Notes: generated from the letters alone by a model not told the origin. Shown: positions 47,354-57,517, counted from the first letter of the stretch. The stretch: 64,000 nt of DNA from Thalassococcus sp. S3 (GCF_004216475.1 NZ_CP022303.1:2046001-2110000), one strand, 5' to 3'. Numbers and translations are program-made.

Positions 47354-47448
47354 CGACTTAAACACCTTTGTTCATGCACGATCGTTGTCGATTGGGAAAC
47401 AATGATCTGCCCTTCATGTGCCAGACCCTTTCCGGGCAGCAAGAACGC

Positions 47449-48069
47449 TTACGTGCTTTGTCGTTGAGCCCGCCACATCGCCCAGTCTTCCGGTGTATCC
47501 AGATCAAGACGCGCCCTGTCGCCGGGTAGGGGGATCAGCGAGATGCGGCCCTGCGCAGCGGCCACGACCTCCCTGCCGCCACCATCACCCTTTAGGTCTG
47601 CAAAACGCGGGAAAAGGGCGGCCGCGAAGACGATGGGGTGGCCTGGTCGATTGCTTTCCGTCACGCCCCTCCAGATCAAGGTTTCCTCTTTGAGATCAAT
47701 CTGATGCAGGACACATCTCAAGTCATTCTCGGTGAGGTCTGGCATGTCTCCCAGAACCAGCATGGCTGCTGCGGCGTGCGGCGGTAAGGCGCCGAAGGCC
47801 GTTCTGAGCGAGGCGTTCATCCCTTCCGCTGCGGCGCGAACTTCCAGAGGTGTCACATCCAAACCGTCCAGCGCCGCATAGCGTGAATGCGGCTTCGGCG
47901 GCAGCGCGACGAGGACCTGCCCCGTGGTGACAGCGCGTGCGATGCGGGCCTGCCGACGCACCAGCGGTTCGCCGTCGACGTCTTCCAGCAATTTGTCAGC
48001 CCCCCGCATGCGGGTCGAGCCGCCGGCGGCCAGCACAATGACCGGAATATCGGATACGGAACCACTCAT
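47449..48069 (-). CDS. MobA-like nucleotidyltransferase (molybdenum cofactor cytidylyltransferase type)
   Basis: 206 residues. NTP-binding signature VLAAGGSTRMRGADKLLEDV, then LVLGDMPDLTENDL with the metal Asp, GHPIVFA and a C-terminal LDLDTPEDW. Closest to MocA/MobA-type enzymes that add CMP or GMP to molybdopterin; no molybdoenzyme is adjacent, so which one is uncertain. Start ATG 48069. Confidence 0.85.
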   Translation of the reverse strand: MSGSVSDIPVIVLAAGGSTRMRGADKLLEDVDGEPLVRRQARIARAVTTGQVLVALPPKPHSRYAALDGLDVTPLEVRAAAEGMNASLRTAFGALPPHAAAAMLVLGDMPDLTENDLRCVLHQIDLKEETLIWRGVTESNRPGHPIVFAAALFPRFADLKGDGGGREVVAAAQGRISLIPLPGDRARLDLDTPEDWAMWRAQRQST

Positions 48070-48100
48070 GATCCCGTCTTAGCAGGTGTCGCGCGATAAC

Positions 48101-50509
48101 TCAGCCCCGCATCCGCGCCCCGTCCGCATCGAAAAGAGGTGTCGTGATCAGGCTGGCGCGGCGCATGTCGCCAAGGATTTCGATTTCGACCTCCAATCCG
48201 TCTGCAATTCGGTCTGTCGGAAGGAACCCCTGGGCGATGGATTTGCGGGAAAAATGCGAATATCCGCCCGACGTGCAAAAGCCCTGCACGGCCCCGTCCA
48301 GCCAGATCGGCTCATAGGCTTGCACGTCGGCTCCGTTGGCGTCCACCTCAAAAGCTGCCAATCTGCGCGCCGGACCGGTGGTGCGCTCCGCCTCTGCCGC
48401 GGCGCGACCGATGAAATCGACGTTTTTCTTGAAGCTGATGAACCGGTCAAGCCCGGTCTCCGCTGCGGTGTAGTCCGGGGAAAACTCTGAAAGCCAGGAG
48501 CCAAAGAACTTGTCCAGCCGCAGGGACATCATCGCGCGCATGCCAAAGGGCACCATCCCGTGCGGTTCGCCGGCAGCCCAGAGCGTTGACCAAAGCTGCC
48601 GTTGGCTCATTGGATCGCAATAGATTTCATAGCCCAGATCCCCGGTGTAGGAGACGCGTTGAACGATGCAATCGGTCATCCCCACGGTGATGCGTCGCAC
48701 GTCCATAAAGGCCATGTCCGCAACGTTCTGGCGGGTGCAAGCCTTTAGCACGTCGCGTGCTTTGGGGCCGGCGATCTGGAACCCGTTGCGCTTGTCAGAG
48801 ATGTTGTCCACCGACACGCCATCCTCGCGCTGCTGTTCGAACCAGCGCATGTGATAGGCTTGGCTGCCGTAGGACGCGGTCAGTTGAAATTCGCGTTCCG
48901 ACAGGCAGGAGATGGTGAAATCGCCGATCAGCTTTCCTTTCGGGCTTAACATCGGGGTCAGGCTCAGCCGTGCGGGTTGGGGGACGCGCCCCGCCATGAC
49001 CCTGTCCAGCCAGGTCCGGGCATTGGGTCCGGCCACGCGGTATTTCCCGAAATTATGCACCTCGTTGATACCGACGCTCTCTCTGACAGCGCGCACCTCT
49101 CGACCGGTTGCATCAAAGGCATCGGACCGGCGGAATGACGGCGTCTCGTAGGTTGGTTCGTCGTCTTTGGCAAAGTAGTTGACCACTTCAAGCCCGAATT
49201 GCTGGCCCCAGACGGCGCCCATCTGGGAAAAGATGTCGTACATCGGCGTTGTCCGGTTGGGCCGCGCCGCAGGCAGTTCTTCGTTGGGGTAGGCGACCGA
49301 AAACCGCTTTTGATAGTTCTCGATCACCTTGGGCAGGGTATAGCCCGGGCTGATCCAGTCGCCGAAACGTGCCACATCCATCGCCGTCACGTCGCGGTCC
49401 GGTTCGCCTTCGATCATCCATTGCGCAAGCGTCAGACCGACACCGCCGCCCTGGCTGAAGCCCGCCATCACGCCGCAGGCCGACCAGTAGTTCCGCATGC
49501 CCGGGACCGGCCCGACCAGCGGGTTGCCATCCGGGGCAAAAGTAAACGGTCCATGGATCACCGACTTGACCCCCGCCGTTTCCAGAACGGGGAAGCGCTT
49601 GTAAGCAAAATCAATGCTTTCCGTGATTTTGTCAAAGTCATCTGGCAGCAGCTCGTGGCCAAAATTCCACGACGTGCCATCGACGGCCCAGGGCCGGCAG
49701 GTCTGTTCATAAAAGCCGATACACAGGCCGCGCCCTTCCTGCCGGAGATAGCTTTCACCCGCCGGATCCATCACATGAGGGTGTTCCTGCCCGCGCTCGT
49801 AAATCTCGGCAATATCGTCTGTGACGATATATTGATGCTCCATCGGGTGCAGGGGGAAGTAGACGCCCGCCATCTCGCCAACTTCCCGCGCCCAGAGACC
49901 GCCTGCATTCACCAGGTGTTCGGCGTGAAGCGTGCCCTTGTCGGTCACCACGTCCCATGTGCCGTCGCTGCGCTGGTTGGTCTCCTGCACCATGCAATGG
50001 GTTTCGATCGTGGCGCCCCCCATACGGGCTGCCTTGGCATAGGCGTGCGTTGTCCCCGATGGATCGAGATGCCCGTCGAGTGGATCATAAAGCGCCCCGA
50101 TGATGCCTTCGAGATTGGTGATGGGCGCAATCTTCGCGATCTCTTCGGGTCCGACGATTTCGGTTTCCAACCCCATGAAGCGATGCTTTGCCCGCTCGGC
50201 CAGCAACATGTCGAACCGGTCCTGGTTGTCGGCCAGGGTGACACCGCCCACGTGATGCAGCCCGCAGGACATGCCGGTGATCTCCTCCAGCTCCTTATAA
50301 AGCCGGATCGTATAGCCTTGCAGGGCCGCCATGTTGGTGTCGCCATTGAGCGTATGAAACCCGCCCGCGGCGTGCCATGTTGATCCCGATGTCAGCTCGG
50401 ACCGCTCCAGAAGCATGACATCGGACCAACCCAATTTGGTCAGGTGATAGAGGACCGAGCAGCCGACAACGCCGCCGCCGATGACACATACACGGGTGGA
50501 GGTTTTCAT
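48101..50509 (-). CDS. FAD-dependent oxidoreductase with GcvT domain (dimethylglycine/sarcosine dehydrogenase family)
   Basis: 802 residues. N-terminal DAO-type FAD domain: VIGGGVVGCSVLYHLTKLGW; tail of the FAD site near YWSACGVMAGFSQGGGVG. A GcvT/aminomethyltransferase fold occupies the C-terminal half (SYTGDLGYEIYCD and LGLDRFISFKK-type features), which takes the methylene group to tetrahydrofolate. Such proteins oxidise N-methylated glycine derivatives. Start 50509 follows AAGGGG. Homologous to the 52043 gene across the DUF2254 gene. Confidence 0.9.
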   Translation of the reverse strand: MKTSTRVCVIGGGVVGCSVLYHLTKLGWSDVMLLERSELTSGSTWHAAGGFHTLNGDTNMAALQGYTIRLYKELEEITGMSCGLHHVGGVTLADNQDRFDMLLAERAKHRFMGLETEIVGPEEIAKIAPITNLEGIIGALYDPLDGHLDPSGTTHAYAKAARMGGATIETHCMVQETNQRSDGTWDVVTDKGTLHAEHLVNAGGLWAREVGEMAGVYFPLHPMEHQYIVTDDIAEIYERGQEHPHVMDPAGESYLRQEGRGLCIGFYEQTCRPWAVDGTSWNFGHELLPDDFDKITESIDFAYKRFPVLETAGVKSVIHGPFTFAPDGNPLVGPVPGMRNYWSACGVMAGFSQGGGVGLTLAQWMIEGEPDRDVTAMDVARFGDWISPGYTLPKVIENYQKRFSVAYPNEELPAARPNRTTPMYDIFSQMGAVWGQQFGLEVVNYFAKDDEPTYETPSFRRSDAFDATGREVRAVRESVGINEVHNFGKYRVAGPNARTWLDRVMAGRVPQPARLSLTPMLSPKGKLIGDFTISCLSEREFQLTASYGSQAYHMRWFEQQREDGVSVDNISDKRNGFQIAGPKARDVLKACTRQNVADMAFMDVRRITVGMTDCIVQRVSYTGDLGYEIYCDPMSQRQLWSTLWAAGEPHGMVPFGMRAMMSLRLDKFFGSWLSEFSPDYTAAETGLDRFISFKKNVDFIGRAAAEAERTTGPARRLAAFEVDANGADVQAYEPIWLDGAVQGFCTSGGYSHFSRKSIAQGFLPTDRIADGLEVEIEILGDMRRASLITTPLFDADGARMRG

Positions 50510-50593
50510 GGGGACCCCTTTTTGTTCGGTCGATGGCCTGATCGCCACTTAGCGCAACTTTATGGGGCTTTGCGTCGACCATGAAAGAGCATG

Positions 50594-50612
50594 CGCGACA
50601 TTTCCTGTCGCG
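50594..50612. promoter_or_regulatory. Inverted repeat in the divergent region before DUF2254
   Basis: CGCGACA and TGTCGCG are perfect 7 bp arms around a TTTCC spacer, between the FAD/GcvT gene (start 50509) and the DUF2254 gene (start 50656). A shared operator is possible. Confidence 0.4.
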
Positions 50613-50655
50613 AACGAAGCAGGGAACGGTTTGAACGCATCAGGGGTTGAACCTC

Positions 50656-51936
50656 ATGGATTTGATACGTCGCCTTCCTAAAATGGCCCTCCAACTGACG
50701 CGTCACTATGCGCGGCAGCTTTGGGTGCGCGTCATGCTGATGGGGTTGCTTGCGTTCCTGTCGCTGGGTCTGACGCAATTGGTTGAGCCGTTTGTGCCAT
50801 CAGAATTGGCTTCTGGCGTGCCGGGGTCCTCAGCCGACCGGCTTTTGAACCTGATCGCCAGCGCGATGCTTGCCGTGACCACCTTTTCCCTGACTGTCAT
50901 GGTGAGCGTCTATCAGGCCAGCTCAAGCCAGTGGACGCCGCGCGTTCACCAATTGATCATGCAGGATGCGGTCACGCAGAACACGCTGGCGGCCTTTACA
51001 GGCGCCTTTGTCTTCTCGCTGGTGGCCATCATTTTGCGAGAGACGGGCATATATGTCGATGATCGGGCGCTTGTCCTTTTTTGGACGACGGTGCTGGTTC
51101 TGGCCTATGTGGTCTTCTCGTTGATCCGCTGGGTCCTTCACCTTCAGACCCTTGGCAGTCTCATCGACACCACGCGACAGATCGAAGAAATCACGCTCAG
51201 GCGCTTTGAAGAACGGCTTCAGACCCCGTGCCTTGGGGCCTGTTCGTGGACCGATGACATCCCGTCGGAGGCGTGGTCGCTGAACTCAGAGCGCAGTGGC
51301 TATGTCCAACATGTTTTCGCTGACGCCTTGCAGGAAGTGGCGGTGGAGCATGATGTTCGCTTGTTCCTGCATCGCGCCGTCGGGAGCTTTATCTTTGCAA
51401 ATGAACCGCTGCTGTGGATCGTCGGAGAGCCTGACGATCCCGAAAAGCTGGAACATGAGATTGTACAGCTCTTGGTTCTGGGGGATGTCCGGACCCATGA
51501 TCAGGATCCCCGCTTTGGTCTTTTGCTCTTGTCCGAGATCGGCTCGCGCGCGCTTTCGCCGGGGATCAACGACCCCGGCACGGCCATCGATGTGTTGAAC
51601 CGCATGGCCAAGATCCTGGGGCGCTACCGGGATGAGACATCCACCGACACAGCGCCCCGGAACGAGCATTTGTATGTGCGTCCCCTCGACCCGCGCGATC
51701 TGCTGATGGACGCATTCGGGGGCATCGCACGGGACGGCGCGCATCTGCTTGAGGTGCAGCAACGCCTGCAAAAGGCGCTTGGCAGTCTGGCCCATCATCC
51801 CGATCCGGGCTTGTCCTCCGTCGCCGCAGAGATGGCGCGCGAATATTACGACCGTGCATCGGAGGCTCTGGACTGGGCGGCGGATCGCGACAGGCTCAGC
51901 CGCCATCTGCCACAAACCGGATCGACGTCTGAATAA
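50656..51936 (+). CDS. DUF2254 family membrane protein
   Basis: 426 residues. Four N-terminal membrane helices (about 25-48, 65-85, 113-131, 138-160) precede a cytosolic region with FANEPLLWI and RALSPGINDPGTAIDVLN, the DUF2254 signature. It has no known function. ATG 50656 after an AGGGG stretch was preferred over the TTG at 50647. It lies between two paralogous FAD/GcvT oxidoreductases but reads in the direction of the second. Confidence 0.88.
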   Translation: MDLIRRLPKMALQLTRHYARQLWVRVMLMGLLAFLSLGLTQLVEPFVPSELASGVPGSSADRLLNLIASAMLAVTTFSLTVMVSVYQASSSQWTPRVHQLIMQDAVTQNTLAAFTGAFVFSLVAIILRETGIYVDDRALVLFWTTVLVLAYVVFSLIRWVLHLQTLGSLIDTTRQIEEITLRRFEERLQTPCLGACSWTDDIPSEAWSLNSERSGYVQHVFADALQEVAVEHDVRLFLHRAVGSFIFANEPLLWIVGEPDDPEKLEHEIVQLLVLGDVRTHDQDPRFGLLLLSEIGSRALSPGINDPGTAIDVLNRMAKILGRYRDETSTDTAPRNEHLYVRPLDPRDLLMDAFGGIARDGAHLLEVQQRLQKALGSLAHHPDPGLSSVAAEMAREYYDRASEALDWAADRDRLSRHLPQTGSTSE

Positions 51937-52042
51937 TGACGGTCCTGGCCCAACCGCGACGTCGCATGTCGTGGTTGTGCAATCTGCCTCAAGCGCCATG
52001 GGTGCAGGGTGACACACGCAGAGTGTGACAAGGAAAGACGAC

Positions 52043-54463
52043 ATGCGGACAGACGCGCAGGCGGTGGTTATCGGAGGTGGCGTTATCGGATGTTCGATCC
52101 TCTATCATCTCACGAAACTTGGCTGGACCGATGTGGTGCTGCTTGAGCGGGACGAGCTGACGTCAGGATCGACCTGGCACGCGGCTGCGAATATCCACGG
52201 CCTTCATGATAACACGAATATCAGCCGCATTCAGCACTATACCATGACGCTCTATAAAGAGCTGGAGGCTGAAACGGGGCAGGGCTGCGGCGTGTTTCAG
52301 CCCGGAAGTCTTTATCTCGCGCAAACCGAACAGCGAGAGCATCAGCTGCGATTGCAAGAGGCCAAGGCGCGGCTTTACGGCATGAACTTTCACGAGGTAT
52401 CGCGCGACGAGGCAGAGCGCCTGCATCCGCTTGTCGATTTCGACGGGATCCGCTGCATCATGTGGGAGCCGGACGGCGGAAATGTCGATCCCTCTGGGGT
52501 CACCAGCGCCTATGCGGCGGGCGCCCGCGCGCGGGGGGCGGAAATCCATCGTTTTTGTCCTGTCACCGCGACGGAGCAGCAGCCGGACGGATCCTGGATC
52601 GTACGGACACCTCAGGGAGAGATCAGGACGCGCTGGATCGTCAATGCCGCGGGGCTTTGGGGGCGCGAAGTCGCGGCGCTTGCGGGGCTGGAATTGCCGT
52701 TGCAGCCCACCGAACATCAGTATTTCGTCACCGAACCCATCGCGGAGATCGAAGCCATGGACCGCCGTCTGCCGTCCGTCGCGGATCGGGATGGCGAATA
52801 CTACCTCCGTCAGGAAGGGCAGGGGCTGCTGGTCGGGGCGTATGAACGCGATGTCCGCCTTTGGGCAGAAGACGGAACGCCCGCGGGTTTCGGCCATGAA
52901 CTGTTCGCCGACGATCTGGAGCGGATCGAAGACAACATGATGCGCGCCATTGCCCGTGTCCCCGCGGTCGGGGTGGCCGGTATCAAGAGGGTGATCAATG
53001 GTCCGATGATCTGGTCGCCGGATTCCAACGTTCTCTTCGGGCCGGTCCCGGAGTTGCGGCACTATTTTTGCTGTAACGGCATCATCCCTGGCTTTTCGCA
53101 GTCCGGCGGGATGGGTTTGATGGCAGCGCAATGGATGGTCGAAGGCGAAACGCAATACGATCTCTTTCCCTGGGACATGGCCCGCTTTGGATCCTGGGCC
53201 GGCAAGGCGTTTACCAAGGCCCGTGTCGCGGATCAGTATGCGCACCGGTTCTCGATCCATTTCCCCAATGAAGAGCGGGACGCGGGGCGTCCGGTCCGCA
53301 AACGCCCGGCCTATGAGAAGCAACGCGAGATGGGGGCGGTCTTTGGCTTGAACTTCGGCTGGGAACATCCGCTCTGGTTCGCGGATCGACCGGATGTGAC
53401 ACAGACCAACGGCTTTACCAGGCAGAATTGGTGGGACCCCGTGGGCGCGGAATGCAGAATGCTGCGCGACCGGGCAGGCATTATCGATATCTCGAACTTT
53501 GCCATTTACGAATGCCGGGGTGCGCATGCGGAGGATTGGCTGAACGCCGTCTTTGCCAACCACATGCCACGGGAGGTCGGGCGCTCCTGCCTGACGCCGT
53601 TGATCGGAAAGCGCGGGGGGATCGCTGGCGATTTCACGGTGACCCGGCTGGAAGAGGACAGGTTCTGGGTCATCGGTTCGGGCATGGCCGAGCGGTATCA
53701 CAGCCGCTTTTTCGCCGAGGTGCCGCTGCCGGCCGGTACCTCGTTTCAGAGCGTGACCGACAGTACCTGCGGGTTCAACGTGGCTGGGCCAAGATCACGG
53801 GATTTGCTGCAGAGGCTGACGAATGTCTCCCTGGCGACAAAAGACTTCCCGTTCATGCGCTCGCGGGTGATAGAGGTCGCCGGTGTCGATGTCACCGCGC
53901 TGCGGGTGTCTTTCACCGGCGATCTTGGATGGGAATTGCATTGCGCAGAGCGGGATCAGCAGCGGCTTTACGATGCGCTGCTTGAAGCGGGTCGCGAGGT
54001 CGGTGCCGGCCCCGTCGGCAGCCGGGCATTGATGAGTTTGCGCATCGAGAAGGGATATGGGTCCTGGGGGCGGGAATATAGCCCTGAATACTGGCCGCAA
54101 GAGGTCGGGCTGGCGCGTTTGTGCAAGATGGACAAGGCATTCCTGAACAAAGCGGCCGTGGCTGACACGTTGTCACGCCCCCCGCGCGAACACCTTGTGC
54201 TTCTCGCGTTGGACGACGCGGATGTCGCTTCGTCGAACGCGGATGCGACGGGGGGCGAGCCGATCTTCAGGGAGGGGCGTGGCATCGGGCGGGTCACATC
54301 AGGTGCATATGGCTATAGCGTCGGCGCGTCGCTCGCATTGGGGTATGTCGCAGGCGCCGCGGCAGGGGAGCGTGTGGATGTCATGGTTCTTGGGCGCCCC
54401 CACAAGGCGACGATCCTGTCCGAGCCTCCCTTCGATCCGCAGGGCGAGCGCCTGCGCGCGTGA
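52043..54463 (+). CDS. FAD-dependent oxidoreductase with GcvT domain (dimethylglycine/sarcosine dehydrogenase family), second copy
   Basis: 806 residues. FAD domain GGGVIGCSILYHLTKLGWTDVVLLERDELTSGSTWH at the N-terminus; a PGFSQSGGMGLMAAQWM element; C-terminal GcvT features include NVAGPRSRDLL and FTGDLGWELHC. AAGGAAAG lies ahead of ATG 52043; a GTG at 52025 is a weaker start. Closely related to the gene at 48101-50509; likely a substrate-diverged paralogue for N-methylated amino acids. Confidence 0.9.
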   Translation: MRTDAQAVVIGGGVIGCSILYHLTKLGWTDVVLLERDELTSGSTWHAAANIHGLHDNTNISRIQHYTMTLYKELEAETGQGCGVFQPGSLYLAQTEQREHQLRLQEAKARLYGMNFHEVSRDEAERLHPLVDFDGIRCIMWEPDGGNVDPSGVTSAYAAGARARGAEIHRFCPVTATEQQPDGSWIVRTPQGEIRTRWIVNAAGLWGREVAALAGLELPLQPTEHQYFVTEPIAEIEAMDRRLPSVADRDGEYYLRQEGQGLLVGAYERDVRLWAEDGTPAGFGHELFADDLERIEDNMMRAIARVPAVGVAGIKRVINGPMIWSPDSNVLFGPVPELRHYFCCNGIIPGFSQSGGMGLMAAQWMVEGETQYDLFPWDMARFGSWAGKAFTKARVADQYAHRFSIHFPNEERDAGRPVRKRPAYEKQREMGAVFGLNFGWEHPLWFADRPDVTQTNGFTRQNWWDPVGAECRMLRDRAGIIDISNFAIYECRGAHAEDWLNAVFANHMPREVGRSCLTPLIGKRGGIAGDFTVTRLEEDRFWVIGSGMAERYHSRFFAEVPLPAGTSFQSVTDSTCGFNVAGPRSRDLLQRLTNVSLATKDFPFMRSRVIEVAGVDVTALRVSFTGDLGWELHCAERDQQRLYDALLEAGREVGAGPVGSRALMSLRIEKGYGSWGREYSPEYWPQEVGLARLCKMDKAFLNKAAVADTLSRPPREHLVLLALDDADVASSNADATGGEPIFREGRGIGRVTSGAYGYSVGASLALGYVAGAAAGERVDVMVLGRPHKATILSEPPFDPQGERLRA

Positions 54464-54562
54464 CGCAGTCGCACCGCATCCTGCCGGATAGCCCGCCGCT
54501 TTCAGGGCAAATGCCAAAGGGGCGATGGATCTTATCTGAATACGGCGGATGGCAGATCACGA

Positions 54563-55531
54563 TCAATGCTGAAAGATCTGAGTGAGAAGGCCTTCGCTCT
54601 GCTCCCCTCTGGAAGTTGTCCGCCGGACGGGAACCCGTGATGATCTGAGCAGGGTTCGAAGCACGGACGGAACTTGCGGATCGTCAAACAGCAGGCCGAC
54701 CGTACTTGTCAGCCCGCGATTGGTCTTGGCCGTCACGGTCCAGGTCCCGCATGTCAGCCTGCATGTCGACCCGCGTTTCATGGCCGCTGTCACCGATGAA
54801 CCCGGCGGTGCGACCGGGCGGAAATTGCAACCTTGGCGCCCAACCACGATGATGTTTCCGTCGATAACATGCGGTCCGCATATAAGCTGTGCGGGAAGCT
54901 GACAGGCATGCCGAAACCGCATGTAGGAGTTGAGCCAATTTATTGACAGTCGCCCCAACGACAGCGTGAAGACCAGCATAAGCAAAACCGCGAACACGCT
55001 GCCCAGACGGAAAACCCCGGATGCATCAAGGAAGATCCCCCTGAGGGTCGCAATCGAAAGCTCCCCCAATCTCGCCAGCGTGACCGCGCGTTCCTTGGTA
55101 AAGCTGTCCTGACCGCAAATCTCCTCGAGCAATGTACGCACCAAGTCGAGGCGCACCTGGAACGCGGATTTAAGGGCGTATCGCTGCGCGGCTTCCGGAC
55201 CGTCACGCAGACCTGTTGCCGCGAAAAGTGCGACATCGGTGACAAAGAGACTGACATGGGGATAGCTGGCCTTGTGGCCTGCAGATTGAAGATTGGCCTG
55301 AAGGCGCGCCCGACTGAGCGACATGGTTAGATTGTTCAACCGTATCAAAGTCTTTTGATCCGGCGCTCTATGCCCGTCGAGGGAAAGATCCGAGGCTTCC
55401 AGAAGGTCAGAAAGCTGCGGCAGCTTCGAACACGCGGCCTGAACATGGCCAGCAGCCAGGGCACCTGCCAAAGCAAGCATGAGTGTCAGGATGTATCGTC
55501 GCGCCATGGTGAGGCTTAAGGGAGATATCAT
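54563..55531 (-). CDS. Exported/membrane protein of unknown function
   Basis: 322 residues. A signal peptide (YILTLMLALAGALAAGHVQA) is followed by a helical region, a membrane segment near 191-213 (GSVFAVLLMLVFTLSLGRL) and a C-terminal domain with several Cys (HACQLP, RQGCNF, TCRLTCG), so a globular domain faces the cytoplasm or periplasm depending on topology. AGAGGA upstream of ATG 55531 supports that start. I do not recognise the family; the Cys-rich tail might be a PilZ-like or metal domain, which is only a guess. Confidence 0.65.
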   Translation of the reverse strand: MISPLSLTMARRYILTLMLALAGALAAGHVQAACSKLPQLSDLLEASDLSLDGHRAPDQKTLIRLNNLTMSLSRARLQANLQSAGHKASYPHVSLFVTDVALFAATGLRDGPEAAQRYALKSAFQVRLDLVRTLLEEICGQDSFTKERAVTLARLGELSIATLRGIFLDASGVFRLGSVFAVLLMLVFTLSLGRLSINWLNSYMRFRHACQLPAQLICGPHVIDGNIIVVGRQGCNFRPVAPPGSSVTAAMKRGSTCRLTCGTWTVTAKTNRGLTSTVGLLFDDPQVPSVLRTLLRSSRVPVRRTTSRGEQSEGLLTQIFQH

Positions 55532-55659
55532 GTTCCGCACGTCCTCTTTCGGTCGTTGGGGCTTAGCATGCCGACCGTTAAGCTTTCGTGTGCGCGCGCG
55601 TTCCAGTGTCGACAGGGCAGATTTGTCAGTGCAGACTGATGCGCGGGGAGGAGCACGAA

Positions 55660-57354
55660 ATGACGTCAGACCGACGACCGCGCGATGCGATGTCTCATGT
55701 CTTGGGTGATACGCATGACCCGTTGAGAACCGAAACGATCCCGGGCCTTTTGGCGCATGCCGTTGCTGAATTCGGGCAGAACGAAGCCGCTGTATTTCCG
55801 GCGCAGGAGATACGTTGGACCTATTCCGAATTGGCGCATCAAGTGGATCGTCTGGCCGGCGGTTTGCTGGATCTTGGGGTGGCGCGCGGCGACAGGGTCG
55901 GTATCTGGTCGCCAAACCGGATCGAATGGCTTCTGACACAGTTTGCCACGGCCCGGATCGGGGCCATCCTGGTCTGCATAAATCCTGCTTATCGGCTCTA
56001 TGAACTGGAATATGCCTTGAACAAGGTCGGGTGTAACACGCTTGTTCTCGCCCCTCTGTTCAAGTCCTCGAACTATATCGAAATGATCCAAGAGCTCGCT
56101 CCCGAGCTTGCTTCAGCGCCTCCGGGCGATCTGCGCGCTGCGCGATTGCCTCATCTGCGCAATGTCATCGCCATGGGGTCTGATACGCCCTTTGGCATGA
56201 TCGGCTTTGATGCGCTTTGTACTAAGGGAGACCAGGTCGCCCGGTCGCGTCTTGATGAGATCACCCGAAGCCTGTCTCAAACCGATCCGATCAACATCCA
56301 ATTCACCAGCGGGACCACCGGCAGCCCCAAAGGCGCCTGCCTGACGCATCGCAACATCGTCAACAACGCCCATTTCGTTACCAAAACGATGCGGTTCAGT
56401 GACCGGGATCGCCTTTGCATTCCTGTGCCGTTTTATCATTGCTTCGGCATGGTCATGGGCACTTTGGGATGTGTGAGTAAGGGGGCGACGATGGTTGTGC
56501 CGGGCGAGGGCTTTGATGCCGCTCAAACGCTCACAGCGGTCTCTGAAGAGAAATGTACCGCTCTTTACGGCGTGCCGACGATGTTCGTGTCCGAATTGGC
56601 CCTTGATGATTTTCACCGCTTTGATCTGACGCATCTGCGGACCGGCATCATGGCCGGAGCGCCCTGTCCGATCGAGGTGATGAAGCGCGTGCAGGCCGAG
56701 ATGAACATGAGTGAGGTCACGATCGCGTACGGCATGACGGAGACGTCGCCGGTGTCCTTTCAGAGCAACGTAGACGACCCGCTCGACAAGCGTGTGAGTT
56801 CGGTTGGGCGCATTCATCCTCATGTCGAATGCAAGGTCATTGACGCAGAGGGGCAGACCGTTCTTGTCGACGTGCAGGGGGAACTGGTGACGCGCGGTTA
56901 CTCGGTCATGCAGGGATATTGGGACGAGCCCGGGAAAACATCTGAGAGCATCGATGTGGAAGGTTGGATGCATACCGGGGATCTCGCCGTCATTGATCGG
57001 GACGGATACTGCACCATCACCGGGCGGGTGAAGGATATGATTTTGCGGGGTGGGGAAAACATCTATCCAAAGGAAGTCGAGGACTTTTTGTTCACCCATC
57101 CCGATATCGCCCTTGCGCAGGTTTTTGGTATTCCGGACGGAGCGTTGGGTGAAGTGGTGTGCGCTTGGATTGTTGCGCGGGAGGGGGCATCCCTGTCCGA
57201 AGAGGAGGTGCGCGACTTCTGTCGCGAGCGGATCGCGCATTACAAAATCCCGTTGCATGTTCGGATCAAGGCCGACTTACCGATGACGGTCACGGGTAAG
57301 CCGCAGAAGTTTCGGATGCGGAAAGAGATGGAACGCGAACTGAATATCGGGTGA
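55660..57354 (+). CDS. AMP-dependent acyl-CoA synthetase
   Basis: 564 residues. ANL superfamily: P-loop-like [16 protein letters not shown], then [13 protein letters not shown], motif [12 protein letters not shown] and the C-terminal lysine region [12 protein letters not shown]. Fatty acid or aromatic acid to acyl-CoA ligase; the length and opening ([16 protein letters not shown]) resemble medium/long-chain FadD-type enzymes in Rhodobacteraceae. GGAGGAG is positioned ahead of ATG 55660. Convergent gap to corC holds the repeats. Confidence 0.9.
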   Translation: MTSDRRPRDAMSHVLGDTHDPLRTETIPGLLAHAVAEFGQNEAAVFPAQEIRWTYSELAHQVDRLAGGLLDLGVARGDRVGIWSPNRIEWLLTQFATARIGAILVCINPAYRLYELEYALNKVGCNTLVLAPLFKSSNYIEMIQELAPELASAPPGDLRAARLPHLRNVIAMGSDTPFGMIGFDALCTKGDQVARSRLDEITRSLSQTDPINIQFTSGTTGSPKGACLTHRNIVNNAHFVTKTMRFSDRDRLCIPVPFYHCFGMVMGTLGCVSKGATMVVPGEGFDAAQTLTAVSEEKCTALYGVPTMFVSELALDDFHRFDLTHLRTGIMAGAPCPIEVMKRVQAEMNMSEVTIAYGMTETSPVSFQSNVDDPLDKRVSSVGRIHPHVECKVIDAEGQTVLVDVQGELVTRGYSVMQGYWDEPGKTSESIDVEGWMHTGDLAVIDRDGYCTITGRVKDMILRGGENIYPKEVEDFLFTHPDIALAQVFGIPDGALGEVVCAWIVAREGASLSEEEVRDFCRERIAHYKIPLHVRIKADLPMTVTGKPQKFRMRKEMERELNIG

Positions 57355-57374
57355 GCAAGCCAACCCATGGCGCG

Positions 57375-57419
57375 CCGGAAAATTTCAAATTTTCCGGTCG
57401 TTTTCCGACACGGAAAACG
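57375..57419. repeat. 45 bp double-palindrome repeat, copy 1
   Basis: A 23 bp palindrome (57375-57397, CCGGAAAATT arms) is joined by one base to a 21 bp hairpin (57399-57419, CGTTTTCC with GGAAAACG). It lies between convergent genes and may also stop transcription from both sides. Confidence 0.75.
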
Positions 57420-57451
57420 CTTGCGCCTCTTATACTGAGGGCTCCCAGCAA

Positions 57452-57496
57452 CCGGAAAATTCAGAATTTTCCGGCCGTTTTCTAACATAGAAAACG
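57452..57496. repeat. 45 bp double-palindrome repeat, copy 2
   Basis: Same architecture and length as copy 1, 77 bp further on: CCGGAAAATTC-type palindrome (57452-57474) and CGTTTTCTA hairpin (57476-57496). Variation is concentrated in the loops, and where an arm changes the change keeps the stem paired, which suggests the structure is maintained. Confidence 0.75.
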
Positions 57497-57517
57497 ACGC
57501 CAGAACGAGACTGTTGG

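Noticed and set aside
57375..57496. CRISPR-like reading of the paired repeats
   Set aside because: Only two copies, each an internal palindrome, with one 32 bp gap and no cas genes.
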